From the NCBI GenBank assembly GCA_020446505.1, contig JAGREN010000008.1, positions 1 to 37,657 on the forward strand: DNA of 37,657 nt, given 5' to 3'. The DNA comes from Novosphingobium sp. (lineage in GTDB: Bacteria > Pseudomonadota > Alphaproteobacteria > Sphingomonadales > Sphingomonadaceae). Position numbers and translations under genes: made by a program. The notes beneath the pieces are model-generated. The model had not been told where the DNA came from and ran no database searches. It saw only the letters and a list, made by a program, of their open reading frames with translations. Positions 22,948 through 30,496 of the stretch are shown here, piece by piece. Each line of letters begins with the position of its first letter. The stretch's first letter is position 1.

Positions 22948-24132
22948 TTAATCCTTGCCGAGAATTGCGACGCCAGCGACGCCGTGAACCGCGTAGCCCT
23001 GCGACAGGACCGCGCCGATCTTCGCATCCTTGACCTGACGCGCATCGCATTCGCCGCGCAGCTGCTTGACTACCTCGACGACATGCATGCCGCTCGGGTT
23101 GCCGCAGTGACTGTGCGAGAGGAGGCCGCCATCGGTGTTGGTTGGCAGCTTGCCGCCGAGTTTGAGGTGGCCTTCCTTGATGTATTCGTGGCCCTCGCCG
23201 ACCTTGCAGAAGCCCATCTCTTCGATGTTGCGGGCCATGGTCACCGGGAAGCAGTCGTACATGCCGGTCACGTCGATGTCGTCACGGGTCACGCCAGCGC
23301 CGGCAAAGGCGATGTCGCTGGCCCGGCGCACCGACTGACCGTTGTCGTTGATCCAGTCATCGGTGAACGACATGTAGAAGTCGGTGTAGATGCCTTCGCC
23401 GCCGCCCAGCACCCAGACAGGATCCTTGCGGCAGTTCTTGGCGACTTCGGCCGAGGCGACGAGAATTGCATAGCCGCCATCGTTGTCGAGCGAGCAGTCG
23501 AGGCGATGCAGCGGCGAAGAGATCATCGGCGAATCGATGACGTCCTGAACCGTGATCTCGCCACGTTCACCCATCAGCGAAGCCGGATTCAGCGTCGCGT
23601 GATAGCGCGCGATCACCGGGTATTCGGCGAGGTTTTCGTAAGGCGCGTTGAACTGGTCCATGTAGCGGCGCGTCCACAGCGCATACCACGCCGACATGTA
23701 GGCGCCGTGGATGTTGAAATCCCAGTCCGGCACGCGCGGCGCCTTGCGGATAACCGGCGCGGCTTCCGCGGCGGCGCGCTGCTTCGAAGGGCCGGCGCGC
23801 ATGCCGGCATTGCCGAAATAGATGCACACCACGTTGGTGAGGCCAGCCGCGATCGTAGCCGCAGCCTTGGTGACGAGAGCACCTGCGATACCGTGCGAGG
23901 TGTAGGTCATCGGGCGGCCGCCGAGCTGCTCGACCCACATCTGCTGCGCGGTGAGGCTCGCATCGTACATCATCGAGGACAGGCCATCGATGTCGCTGTG
24001 CTTGAGGCCGGCATCGTCCAGCGCGCCCTGAATCGCTTCGAGAGCAAGGGTCCAGGGCGTGCCTTCCAGCATCTTGGCCTGCTTGGTATTATAGACGCCG
24101 ACGATAGCCGCCTTGCGTTGCGGGAAACTCAT
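22948..24132 (-). CDS. Thiolase-fold protein lacking the Cys nucleophile (candidate acyl-CoA retro-aldolase)
   Basis: 394-aa thiolase-fold protein with start MSFPQRKAAIVGV (ATG 24132, GGGAG eight bases upstream). At the site of the thiolase nucleophile the sequence is TSHGIAGALV: Gly81 or His80 replaces Cys. The His motif HDCF of SCP2-thiolases is YDCF (Y292 in GMYDCFPVT), while GGLLSHSHCGNPSG keeps H342. Loss of the Cys together with Tyr in the active site and a DUF35 gene next door is the pattern described for the steroid side-chain retro-aldolase Ltp2. I infer C-C cleavage of a hydroxyacyl-CoA rather than thiolysis. A degenerate acyl-binding subunit is the alternative. Confidence 0.82.
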   Translation of the reverse strand: MSFPQRKAAIVGVYNTKQAKMLEGTPWTLALEAIQGALDDAGLKHSDIDGLSSMMYDASLTAQQMWVEQLGGRPMTYTSHGIAGALVTKAAATIAAGLTNVVCIYFGNAGMRAGPSKQRAAAEAAPVIRKAPRVPDWDFNIHGAYMSAWYALWTRRYMDQFNAPYENLAEYPVIARYHATLNPASLMGERGEITVQDVIDSPMISSPLHRLDCSLDNDGGYAILVASAEVAKNCRKDPVWVLGGGEGIYTDFYMSFTDDWINDNGQSVRRASDIAFAGAGVTRDDIDVTGMYDCFPVTMARNIEEMGFCKVGEGHEYIKEGHLKLGGKLPTNTDGGLLSHSHCGNPSGMHVVEVVKQLRGECDARQVKDAKIGAVLSQGYAVHGVAGVAILGKD

Positions 24133-24243
24133 GAGGGTCACTCCCAAGTGCGCCGGGCACATAGGGCCGGGCAGGTCATTTCACTTAACTCAATTGCACG
24201 AGTGCTGTCCCGCTAGCAGAACAACGGGGCGCGGCACAATATC

Positions 24244-24846
24244 TCAATTCGCCGCTTTCTCGACGCCGCGCAACGTCGGCTCGACAATCTCCCTGATGCC
24301 GGGATGAGTCACCGCCCGCGATTGACGCCTTGCGATTTCCCATCGCTCGCCGGTGCGTCGCAGTTCCCAGCGCCCGAATGACTGCCGCCAGACCTGAGAT
24401 CTGCCTTCCGGCTTGCGTCCCTCGCGGACATAGACCGTCTGGTATCCTGTCGCGACAGCATGATCGGCGTCGATCACGTCGATCCGGAACGGCCCCATGA
24501 CATGCGCCGAATAGGGCTGGATCGACTGGTGCACTTCCGATTCGATGATCCGGCGAGACTGCTCACGGCCTTGCGCTATCACGGTGCCGTCGATTTCGAT
24601 CACGCAATCATCGGTCCACAGCGCCATCATCGCCGGAATGTCGTTGGTGTCGGCAGCCAGCCCGTAGGTGGTGATGACCTGCTGGACCGCCAGCCGTGCC
24701 TCGGCCTCGGCGAGCCGCCGCTCAAGCTGCTCCACCTTCCGGGCCAGATCATCGTTCGCCATTGCCCCGCTCCCGTGCGTCAAAATCATGACAGGGACCA
24801 GCAAACACGCCAGACCCGCGCGACGACCATTGCGCGCTTTTGCCAT
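24244..24846 (-). CDS. SnoaL-like protein, possibly exported
   Basis: 200 aa. After a coiled stretch NDDLARKVEQLERRLAEAEA comes an NTF2-like domain (VITTYGLAADTNDIPAMMAL, CVIEIDG, SAHVMGPFRIDVIDADHAV, RWELRRTGERWEIARRQ). With ATG 24846 (strong GGGAGGGGAGA upstream) the protein begins with a signal-like segment: basic MAKARNGRR, a hydrophobic core AGLACLLVPVMIL and a likely cleavage after AMA. ATG 24762 (MANDDL) also has a GGGAG-like site and would give a cytoplasmic form. The two starts make its location uncertain. It is divergent from the isochorismatase-fold gene, 40 bases away. Confidence 0.78.
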   Translation of the reverse strand: MAKARNGRRAGLACLLVPVMILTHGSGAMANDDLARKVEQLERRLAEAEARLAVQQVITTYGLAADTNDIPAMMALWTDDCVIEIDGTVIAQGREQSRRIIESEVHQSIQPYSAHVMGPFRIDVIDADHAVATGYQTVYVREGRKPEGRSQVWRQSFGRWELRRTGERWEIARRQSRAVTHPGIREIVEPTLRGVEKAAN

Positions 24847-24886
24847 TGCGCTAGTCTCCCCTCCCAAGGTCAGGAGAGGACATAAC

Positions 24887-25486
24887 ATGATTACCGGCAA
24901 ACCCGCGCTCATCATCCATGAAATGCAGAAATTTGTGGTGGATCCAGCCTATGCGGGGTTCCCGGCCCTTGCCAATCAAGTCGTCGAGCGTGGCATCGCG
25001 GCGAAGATCTCAGCGCTGGCCACTGCTTTTCGCGAAGCGGGCGCGCCTGTGTTCCACACGCCTGCTCGCGGCCGCCCTGACCGCAAGGACGTTAAGGTCA
25101 ACACGCTGATTGCGGCGATGGGCATGAAGGGCACGCCGCTGCCACCAGACCACCCGGCGCAGGCCTACGTCGAAGGTTGCGAATTCCACGAAGGCGATTT
25201 CGAGATACCTCGCTCTTCCGGGTTGACCGCAATGGTTGGCACCCAGCTCGATACCCTGATGCGTCGAATGGACATCGAAACCGTAGTCGTGACCGGCGTC
25301 TCGGTAAACGTGGGTGTCGCGGGCAACGTGATGGTCGCTTCCGAACTCGGCTACCACGTTCTCGTGCCGGATGACTGCGTGGCAGGCTCGGATGAGGCAA
25401 CGCACCGAGCCATTGTCGACAACCAGATGCGCATGGTCGCGCGCGTAGTGCAGAGCGAAGACATCATCGCCGCGCTTGCAGGCTGA
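24887..25486 (+). CDS. Isochorismatase-fold protein with altered catalytic triad
   Basis: 199 aa, clearly of the isochorismatase/cysteine hydrolase fold: ALIIHEMQKFVVD at strand 1, GDFEIPRSSGLTAM, VVVTGVSVNVGVAGNVMVAS and LGYHVLVPDDCVAGSDEATH. The family's Asp-Lys-Cys triad is not kept: the Asp position reads Glu (E12), the Lys position Arg (R109), and the nucleophilic Cys position Gly (G143). It is therefore unlikely to use the standard cysteine mechanism; it may be a binding protein or use other chemistry. ATG 24887 follows GGAGAGGA. The ABC transporter gene starts 35 bases after its stop. Confidence 0.87.
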   Translation: MITGKPALIIHEMQKFVVDPAYAGFPALANQVVERGIAAKISALATAFREAGAPVFHTPARGRPDRKDVKVNTLIAAMGMKGTPLPPDHPAQAYVEGCEFHEGDFEIPRSSGLTAMVGTQLDTLMRRMDIETVVVTGVSVNVGVAGNVMVASELGYHVLVPDDCVAGSDEATHRAIVDNQMRMVARVVQSEDIIAALAG

Positions 25487-25521
25487 TTGCCCTGCCGTCG
25501 CCGATCGCTTAGCCGGGCAAT

Positions 25522-27177
25522 ATGCCGTTTAGCGACCTGCTGATTCTCGCAAGACCCTACAGGTGGCAGCTTGCCCTGCTGGCCCTGCTCTCGATTCTCG
25601 GCTCGGCAGTCACTTTGGCAATACCGGCGCTGGGCGCGCGCCTGCTTGGTGGCATGTTCGGCCAGGTCGGCTCGTCCGGGACCGCGGTGATCGCAATGCT
25701 GGCAGGCACCATCGTCCTGTCGGCCTTGGTCAGTTGCCTCACTTCACTGCAATCGGGCCGCACCTCGGCCCATATACTCGCCGATCTGCGGCAGCGGCTG
25801 TACGATCATGTGCAGGCCTTGCCGATGAGCTTTCACGATGCACACCGGCAGGGCGACACCCTGGCGCTCATCAGTTATGAAGTCTCGAACCTCAGCACCT
25901 TTCTGACATCGACGCTGACGAGCATCCCGTCGAGGCTTCTCACCGCGGCGGGTGCCGTAGTGATCATGTTCACGATTGACCCGCTTCTGGCCTCGATCGT
26001 CCCGATTATGGTTCCGGCCTTCTATATCATCCTTAAGCTTCTGGGCCGCAGATTGAGGGGGCTCGGCGAGAGATTGCAGCAAGCCGAAGCCGAGATTCTC
26101 GCCATAGCAGAAGAAAACCTCGAGATGCTTCCGGCGATCAAGTCGTTCGCGCGCGAGCAGATCGAGTCGGCTCGCTACGCGAAGGCAGTCGGTCATGCGC
26201 AAAGCCTGAGACTGCACCAGAACCGCATCACGTCCGTGCTCGGCCCCTCCATCGAACTTGCCGCAGCGACCGGTGCAATCGTGGTTCTGGTGATCGCAAG
26301 CGGCAGCGTAAAAGCCGGCAACATGAGTCCGACCGAGCTGTTCAGCTTCATGCTCTACGCCGCGCTGCTGACCCGACCGGTCAGCACGCTCGCCAACGTC
26401 TATGGCCTATACCAGAATGCCCGTGGCACGCTCGAGCGGCTGTTCGCTGTCCTGCGATACGAGCCGGAAGCAGGTTACGCAGCGACCGGTGCCATCGAGG
26501 CGACAAGAGGCGCGATCTCGCTGCGCGGCGTGACATTCGCCTATCCCGCCCGCGAAACGGTGCTCGATTGCGTTGATCTGGAGATACCTGCCGGGCAGAT
26601 CGTCGCTCTTGTCGGCGAAAACGGAGCGGGCAAGACCACTCTTATAAATCTCCTGCTGCGGATATACGAACCGACGGGCGGAGAAATTCATCTCGACGGG
26701 CGGGACATCCGGACGATTCAGCTACAAAATCTGCGCAGCCAATTCGGTCTCGTCCCGCAAAGGCCCCTGCTCTTCAACGGCACGATACGCGACAATATCG
26801 CCTTTGGCCTGGATGGGGCGAGCGACGCCGCCATCAATCAGGCAGCACGCCTGGCCCAGGCGCACGAATTCATCAGCGCACTTGCCGATGGGTACGAGAC
26901 AGTCATTGGCGATCATGGCGTCGGCCTGTCGGGAGGGCAGCGTCAGCGTATCGCCCTGGCCCGAGCCTTGCTCGCCGATCCGCCGGTCCTGATATTCGAC
27001 GAGGCGACCTCGATGTTCGACCTCGAGGGCGAGAGCGCGTTCATCGCCTCGTGCGCCGAGGCACTGAAGGGTCGCACGGTCATCCTCATCACGCATCGCC
27101 CGGCAAGCCTTGCCCTCGCCGAACGGCTGGTCCGCGTCGGAGAAGGCCAGGTCACCGAGCTTGATCGGGTGGATTAA
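25522..27177 (+). CDS. ABC exporter half-transporter (fused membrane and ATPase domains)
   Basis: 551-aa half-transporter of the MsbA/multidrug class that works as a dimer in the inner membrane. Residues about 1-310 form the six-helix membrane domain, including the cytoplasmic FAREQIESARYAKAV coupling-helix region. The ATPase domain has Walker A GENGAGKT (365-372), Q-loop Q413 in VPQRPLLF, signature LSGGQ (469-473), Walker B LIFDEATS with E494, and H-loop H525 in ITHRPAS. All catalytic residues are intact. ATG 25522 has only a weak ribosome site. It probably exports a lipid-like or toxic compound. Its stop overlaps the convergent sulfotransferase stop by four bases. Confidence 0.95.
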   Translation: MPFSDLLILARPYRWQLALLALLSILGSAVTLAIPALGARLLGGMFGQVGSSGTAVIAMLAGTIVLSALVSCLTSLQSGRTSAHILADLRQRLYDHVQALPMSFHDAHRQGDTLALISYEVSNLSTFLTSTLTSIPSRLLTAAGAVVIMFTIDPLLASIVPIMVPAFYIILKLLGRRLRGLGERLQQAEAEILAIAEENLEMLPAIKSFAREQIESARYAKAVGHAQSLRLHQNRITSVLGPSIELAAATGAIVVLVIASGSVKAGNMSPTELFSFMLYAALLTRPVSTLANVYGLYQNARGTLERLFAVLRYEPEAGYAATGAIEATRGAISLRGVTFAYPARETVLDCVDLEIPAGQIVALVGENGAGKTTLINLLLRIYEPTGGEIHLDGRDIRTIQLQNLRSQFGLVPQRPLLFNGTIRDNIAFGLDGASDAAINQAARLAQAHEFISALADGYETVIGDHGVGLSGGQRQRIALARALLADPPVLIFDEATSMFDLEGESAFIASCAEALKGRTVILITHRPASLALAERLVRVGEGQVTELDRVD

Positions 27178-28310
27178 AACCCAAACCGTTCGTTATATTC
27201 GGCAAAGGCCGCGTTGACCCGGTCTTCGCTGAGACCGTATTCCTCCAGCGTGTACTTGTGCGCGCCGTGCGCACCCTTTGCGTTCTTGCTGTGGTAGTCA
27301 TTGAGCCGCCCGCGCATTGCATCGTCGATCGTGTAGCCCAGCCGGTCGTAAAGCTTCTCGAAGGTCGCGATGGGATCGGCAACGAGATCGCGGTTCCAGA
27401 CATCGGCAAAGCGATCCTCCCCCAGCTTGTCGCGAGAGCGCATGGCGATCTCCATCCCCCTGCCCCAGAAATCGAGACAGTGTTCGCCGATAAATTCCTT
27501 GGTTATGGTGCCAGGCGGGCAGATGTTCTTCCACATCAGTTCGAACAGGCTGCACGCAGACGCGATCGTCTTGGTCGGCTCGCGGTGAGTCATGACGATC
27601 GTCGATCCGGGATATTGCCGCACGATCGCCTCGAAACGGAACAGGTGCGGCGGCGACTTGAGCAGCCAGTGGTTTGGCGGACGACGCCATTGCAGCAGCT
27701 TGAGAACCTTCTCATGCAGCGCATAGAACGAACTGAAATCATCGGCCATGAACCAGTCGGTATAGGATTTCGGCAGCGGAAAGCGTTGGTGCGACTGGCG
27801 CATGTCGTAACCGGCCAGCACCACGAGTTCCTCTTCAGGCCCGTCCGGATCGTAGAGGTGAACGGACTGGTCGATTGTCGCGGCGCGTTTGCGCGCAGCC
27901 ACTGCCCGAGGGTCGGTATCTTCTTCACCCAGCACTGGCGGCGGCAAGGGTTCGCGCAGTTCCCAGTCGCGAGCGAATCGGAAACGGGGATCGAGCGCGA
28001 GCATGGCAACGGTCGCGGTCGTCCCTGACCGCGCGATGCTTCCCACGATCAGCGGTCCCTCGATCTCCTGCTGTTCGATCTCGGGATGTTCGGCCAGATA
28101 TTGCTCGATGCGAAATCGCTTCTCCAGATCGGACACGAGCGTTTCCATGGCAGCAGCCCGGACTTCGGGAAGGATCGGCGCCGCCTGAAAGGCCGCGATA
28201 TTCTGCTCAAGCCCTTCGCGAAGAGCAGGATCGATGCCTCCGCTCCATCCCGTCCTGGACGTCGCCTCTGCGATGATCGCGTCGGCGGTCGGCACACTGG
28301 CTTCACTCAC
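27174..28310 (-). CDS. Sulfotransferase-family protein (PAPS-type)
   Basis: 378-aa protein of the bacterial sulfotransferase family 3 type. The 5'-phosphosulfate loop is LIVGSIARSGTTA (about 88-100), and the 3'-phosphate region is VMTHREPTKTIASACSLF. HWLLKSPPHLFRFEAI also fits the family. These enzymes move sulfate from PAPS to hydroxyl or amine groups, but many family members in steroid/terpenoid-degrading bacteria have no proven activity. Start is GTG 28310, preceded by GGGAGAG; the frame stays open further upstream (to 28424) with no good site. It is divergent from the dioxygenase gene, separated by 107 bases. Confidence 0.88.
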   Translation of the reverse strand: MSEASVPTADAIIAEATSRTGWSGGIDPALREGLEQNIAAFQAAPILPEVRAAAMETLVSDLEKRFRIEQYLAEHPEIEQQEIEGPLIVGSIARSGTTATVAMLALDPRFRFARDWELREPLPPPVLGEEDTDPRAVAARKRAATIDQSVHLYDPDGPEEELVVLAGYDMRQSHQRFPLPKSYTDWFMADDFSSFYALHEKVLKLLQWRRPPNHWLLKSPPHLFRFEAIVRQYPGSTIVMTHREPTKTIASACSLFELMWKNICPPGTITKEFIGEHCLDFWGRGMEIAMRSRDKLGEDRFADVWNRDLVADPIATFEKLYDRLGYTIDDAMRGRLNDYHSKNAKGAHGAHKYTLEEYGLSEDRVNAAFAEYNERFGF

Positions 28311-28369
28311 TTGTCTCTCCCTGCAATTATCTGCGCGATGCTGGCGGCAGATGCGTGATTCCGCAAGCA

Positions 28370-28397
28370 TTGCGTGGCCTTGCGAAAAGCATACAAT
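28370..28397 (+). promoter_or_regulatory. Candidate sigma-70-type promoter for the dioxygenase gene
   Basis: TTGCGT and TACAAT separated by 16 bases, ending 20 bases before ATG 28418 in the divergent gap with the sulfotransferase gene. Spacing and sequence are reasonable but the match is only partial. Confidence 0.3.
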
Positions 28398-28417
28398 CGC
28401 CGCGGAGAGGAAATGCC

Positions 28418-29329
28418 ATGCCAAGCCTTTCAGAGCTTACCCCTGCCTTTGCTGCCCGTGTCGACGGCCTGGACGCCGCGAATGCGAGCGAAGCGGACGT
28501 CGCCTTCATTCGCGAAGCCATGATCGATCACTGCGTCGTGGTGCTGCCCGACCAAGTGCTCGATGGCGACCAGCAGGCCCGCTTTGCCGGATTGTTCGGA
28601 GAACTCGATTCCTACAGCAAGATGTCGGGCGAATATGCGCGGGGCATGCGCAAGGACCTGCTGCAGGTTTCCAATCTGGGCGAGGACGGCAAGCCTGTCG
28701 GCCCAAACGACAGGCGGCGGCTGCTCGATATGGGCAACCGCTTCTGGCACACCGATGCCTCGTTCAAGCATGTCCCCGCACACCTTTCGATGCTCTACGG
28801 CATCACGGTAACGCGCGAGGGAGGCGAGACACAATTTGCAGACATGCGCGCTGCGTGGGACAACCTGGACGATGACCGCAAGGAGCTCGTCGAAGGACTG
28901 GCGGCCGAGCATTCCTCGACCACGGCCCGCCGCTTTCTCGGTTTCAACGATTTTCATGAGGAGAATCCGGCGGTCACCGATCGAGTCACCCATGATCTGG
29001 TCCGCACGCTGCCCGAAACCGGCCGCAAGACGCTCTACCTTTCATCGCACGCGGATCACATCGTCGGAATGCCGGTGCCTGCGGGCAGGCTGTTGCTTGC
29101 CGAGCTGACCGAACATGCGACCCGGCCCGGCAACGTGTTCACTCATACCTGGCAACAAGGCGATCTGGTCATCTGGGACAACCGTTGCACCATGCACCGG
29201 TCCTGCCGTTATCGCGCAGACCGCGAGACGCGCGAACTGCGCCGTGCCAGCACGATTGCCCCCGAATTTGCCGCAATGGATGCCGCGCAAGTCACCGTTC
29301 CGGCCTGGAAAATCGAGGCTGCGGCCTGA
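28418..29329 (+). CDS. TfdA/TauD-family Fe(II)/2-oxoglutarate dioxygenase
   Basis: 303-aa dioxygenase of the TauD/TfdA family, which uses 2-oxoglutarate and Fe(II) to hydroxylate or cleave substrates such as taurine, phenoxyacetates or sulfate esters. The iron triad is complete: H111 and D113 in FWHTDASF and H260 in WDNRCTMHRS; R275/R276 in LRRASTI is placed to bind 2-oxoglutarate. GGETQFADMRAAWDNL matches the TfdA-like strand region. ATG 28418 has GGAGAGG seven bases upstream. The DapB-like gene follows 23 bases after its stop. Substrate unknown. Confidence 0.93.
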   Translation: MPSLSELTPAFAARVDGLDAANASEADVAFIREAMIDHCVVVLPDQVLDGDQQARFAGLFGELDSYSKMSGEYARGMRKDLLQVSNLGEDGKPVGPNDRRRLLDMGNRFWHTDASFKHVPAHLSMLYGITVTREGGETQFADMRAAWDNLDDDRKELVEGLAAEHSSTTARRFLGFNDFHEENPAVTDRVTHDLVRTLPETGRKTLYLSSHADHIVGMPVPAGRLLLAELTEHATRPGNVFTHTWQQGDLVIWDNRCTMHRSCRYRADRETRELRRASTIAPEFAAMDAAQVTVPAWKIEAAA

Positions 29330-29352
29330 AAACATCGAATGGGAGCCAAACT

Positions 29353-30390
29353 TTGACCTATCGCGTGATTCAATGGACTACGGGCAATGTCGGCGTGCGC
29401 ACGCTGCGCGCCATCATCGCCAATCCGAAGTACGAACTCGTCGGCGTCTATGCCTACAGTGACTCGAAGGCAGGGACCGATGCGGCGGAACTGGCTGGCC
29501 TCGATACTCCGACTGGCGTCAAGGCCACCAACGACATCGACGCGCTGATCGCGCTCAAGCCCGATGCCTGCTGCTACACCGCGCAATGGCCGAATTTCGA
29601 CGAAATCGTGCGACTGCTGGAAGGCGGCGTAAACGTCGTGACGACTGCCGCGATCATCACTGGCATGCATTATGGTGAGCGCGAGCGGCTTCATGCAGCC
29701 GGCCTCAAGGGCGGCGCGTCACTCTATGGCTCGGGCGTGAACCCCGGCTTTGCCGATGTCATGGCTTTGGCAATCACACAGGTGTGCGACCGGGTCGATC
29801 AGGTGCGGATGCTGGAATCGGTCGATTGCACCGACTACGATAGCTGGACGACAGAGATTAAGGTCGGATACGGCAAGGCGCTCGACGACCCGACTATCCA
29901 GCCCGAAGCCAAGGAAGCGACATCGGTGTTCTCCGATGCCGTCGAGGTTATCGCCGAGGGGCTAGGCGTCGAACTCGACGAAATCACCTTCGACATCGAC
30001 GTGTTTCCGGCCACCGAGGACAACGACCTCGGCTATGCCTTCATTCCCAAGGGCACGGTCACGGCCATCGATGCCCGCTGGCGCGGCTGGAAGGACGGCA
30101 AGGATCTCATCGTGCTGCGCACCCAGTGGCTGAAAGGCAAGCACTGGGACGAAGCCTTCGAGCTGCGCCACGGCTACATCATGGAAGTCGACGGACGGCC
30201 GACCATCCGCAATCACTTCATGATGCTGCCCGATGCGGACTGGAACGAGCCTGACTTCATGGGCCTCGGCATGATCGCAACCGGCATGCCTGCGCTCAAC
30301 GCCATTCCCGGCGTCGTCGCGGCAAGGCCGGGGGTCGTTACCTGCAACGACATACCGACCGTGGGGGCATACGGTCTGGCCGGCCTTTAG
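29353..30390 (+). CDS. DapB-like NAD(P)-dependent dehydrogenase
   Basis: 345 aa. N-terminal Rossmann domain of the dihydrodipicolinate reductase-like group: YRVIQWTTGNVGVRTLRAI (glycine motif TTGNVG, 9-14), then DIDALIALKPDACCYTAQWP and LEGGVNVVTTAAIITG. The C-terminal half is a distinct dimerisation/substrate domain (GASLYGSGVNPGFADVMALA). It resembles 2,4-diaminopentanoate dehydrogenase and related actinobacterial/sphingomonad proteins often found in steroid-catabolic regions; substrate unknown. Start TTG 29353 has GGGAG seven bases upstream; the longer frame from 29185 overlaps the dioxygenase gene. Confidence 0.87.
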   Translation: MTYRVIQWTTGNVGVRTLRAIIANPKYELVGVYAYSDSKAGTDAAELAGLDTPTGVKATNDIDALIALKPDACCYTAQWPNFDEIVRLLEGGVNVVTTAAIITGMHYGERERLHAAGLKGGASLYGSGVNPGFADVMALAITQVCDRVDQVRMLESVDCTDYDSWTTEIKVGYGKALDDPTIQPEAKEATSVFSDAVEVIAEGLGVELDEITFDIDVFPATEDNDLGYAFIPKGTVTAIDARWRGWKDGKDLIVLRTQWLKGKHWDEAFELRHGYIMEVDGRPTIRNHFMMLPDADWNEPDFMGLGMIATGMPALNAIPGVVAARPGVVTCNDIPTVGAYGLAGL

Positions 30391-30394
30391 CGCG

Positions 30395-30424
30395 TTTTCC
30401 GTTCAGGCTGACGCGAACGGAAAA
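30395..30424. repeat. Palindromic hairpin A in convergent intergenic gap
   Basis: TTTTCCGTTC and GAACGGAAAA form a perfect 10-bp inverted repeat with a 10-base loop, starting four bases after the DapB-like stop. No T-run follows on either strand, so a classical Rho-independent terminator is doubtful, though a bidirectional stop structure between convergent genes is plausible. Confidence 0.6.
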
Positions 30425-30453
30425 GCAACGCTCAAATACCGCGCAGGGTTTTC

Positions 30454-30485
30454 GCGGTTTCCGATCTCGTTTGATCGGAAACCGC
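30454..30485. repeat. Palindromic hairpin B in convergent intergenic gap
   Basis: GCGGTTTCCGATC and GATCGGAAACCGC form a perfect 13-bp inverted repeat with a 6-base loop, 11 bases before the convergent acyl-CoA dehydrogenase stop. The arm shares TTTCCG-x-TC with hairpin A (TTTCCGTTC versus TTTCCGATC), so the two may be related copies of a small REP-like element. It could also act as a two-way transcription stop. Confidence 0.65.
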
Positions 30486-30496
30486 TCTTAGTCCGG

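Noticed and set aside
22984..24216. Plus-strand open frame of 410 codons opposite the thiolase-fold gene
   Set aside because: No motifs or ribosome site, and composition typical of an antisense shadow.
24133..24243. Possible attachment site or promoter in the gap between the thiolase-fold and SnoaL genes
   Set aside because: Only a short direct repeat of GCCGGGC was seen, with no clear promoter or integration features.
30395..30485. Calling these hairpins standard Rho-independent terminators
   Set aside because: Neither stem is followed by a T-run on either strand, so they are listed as palindromic repeats with possible stop function.
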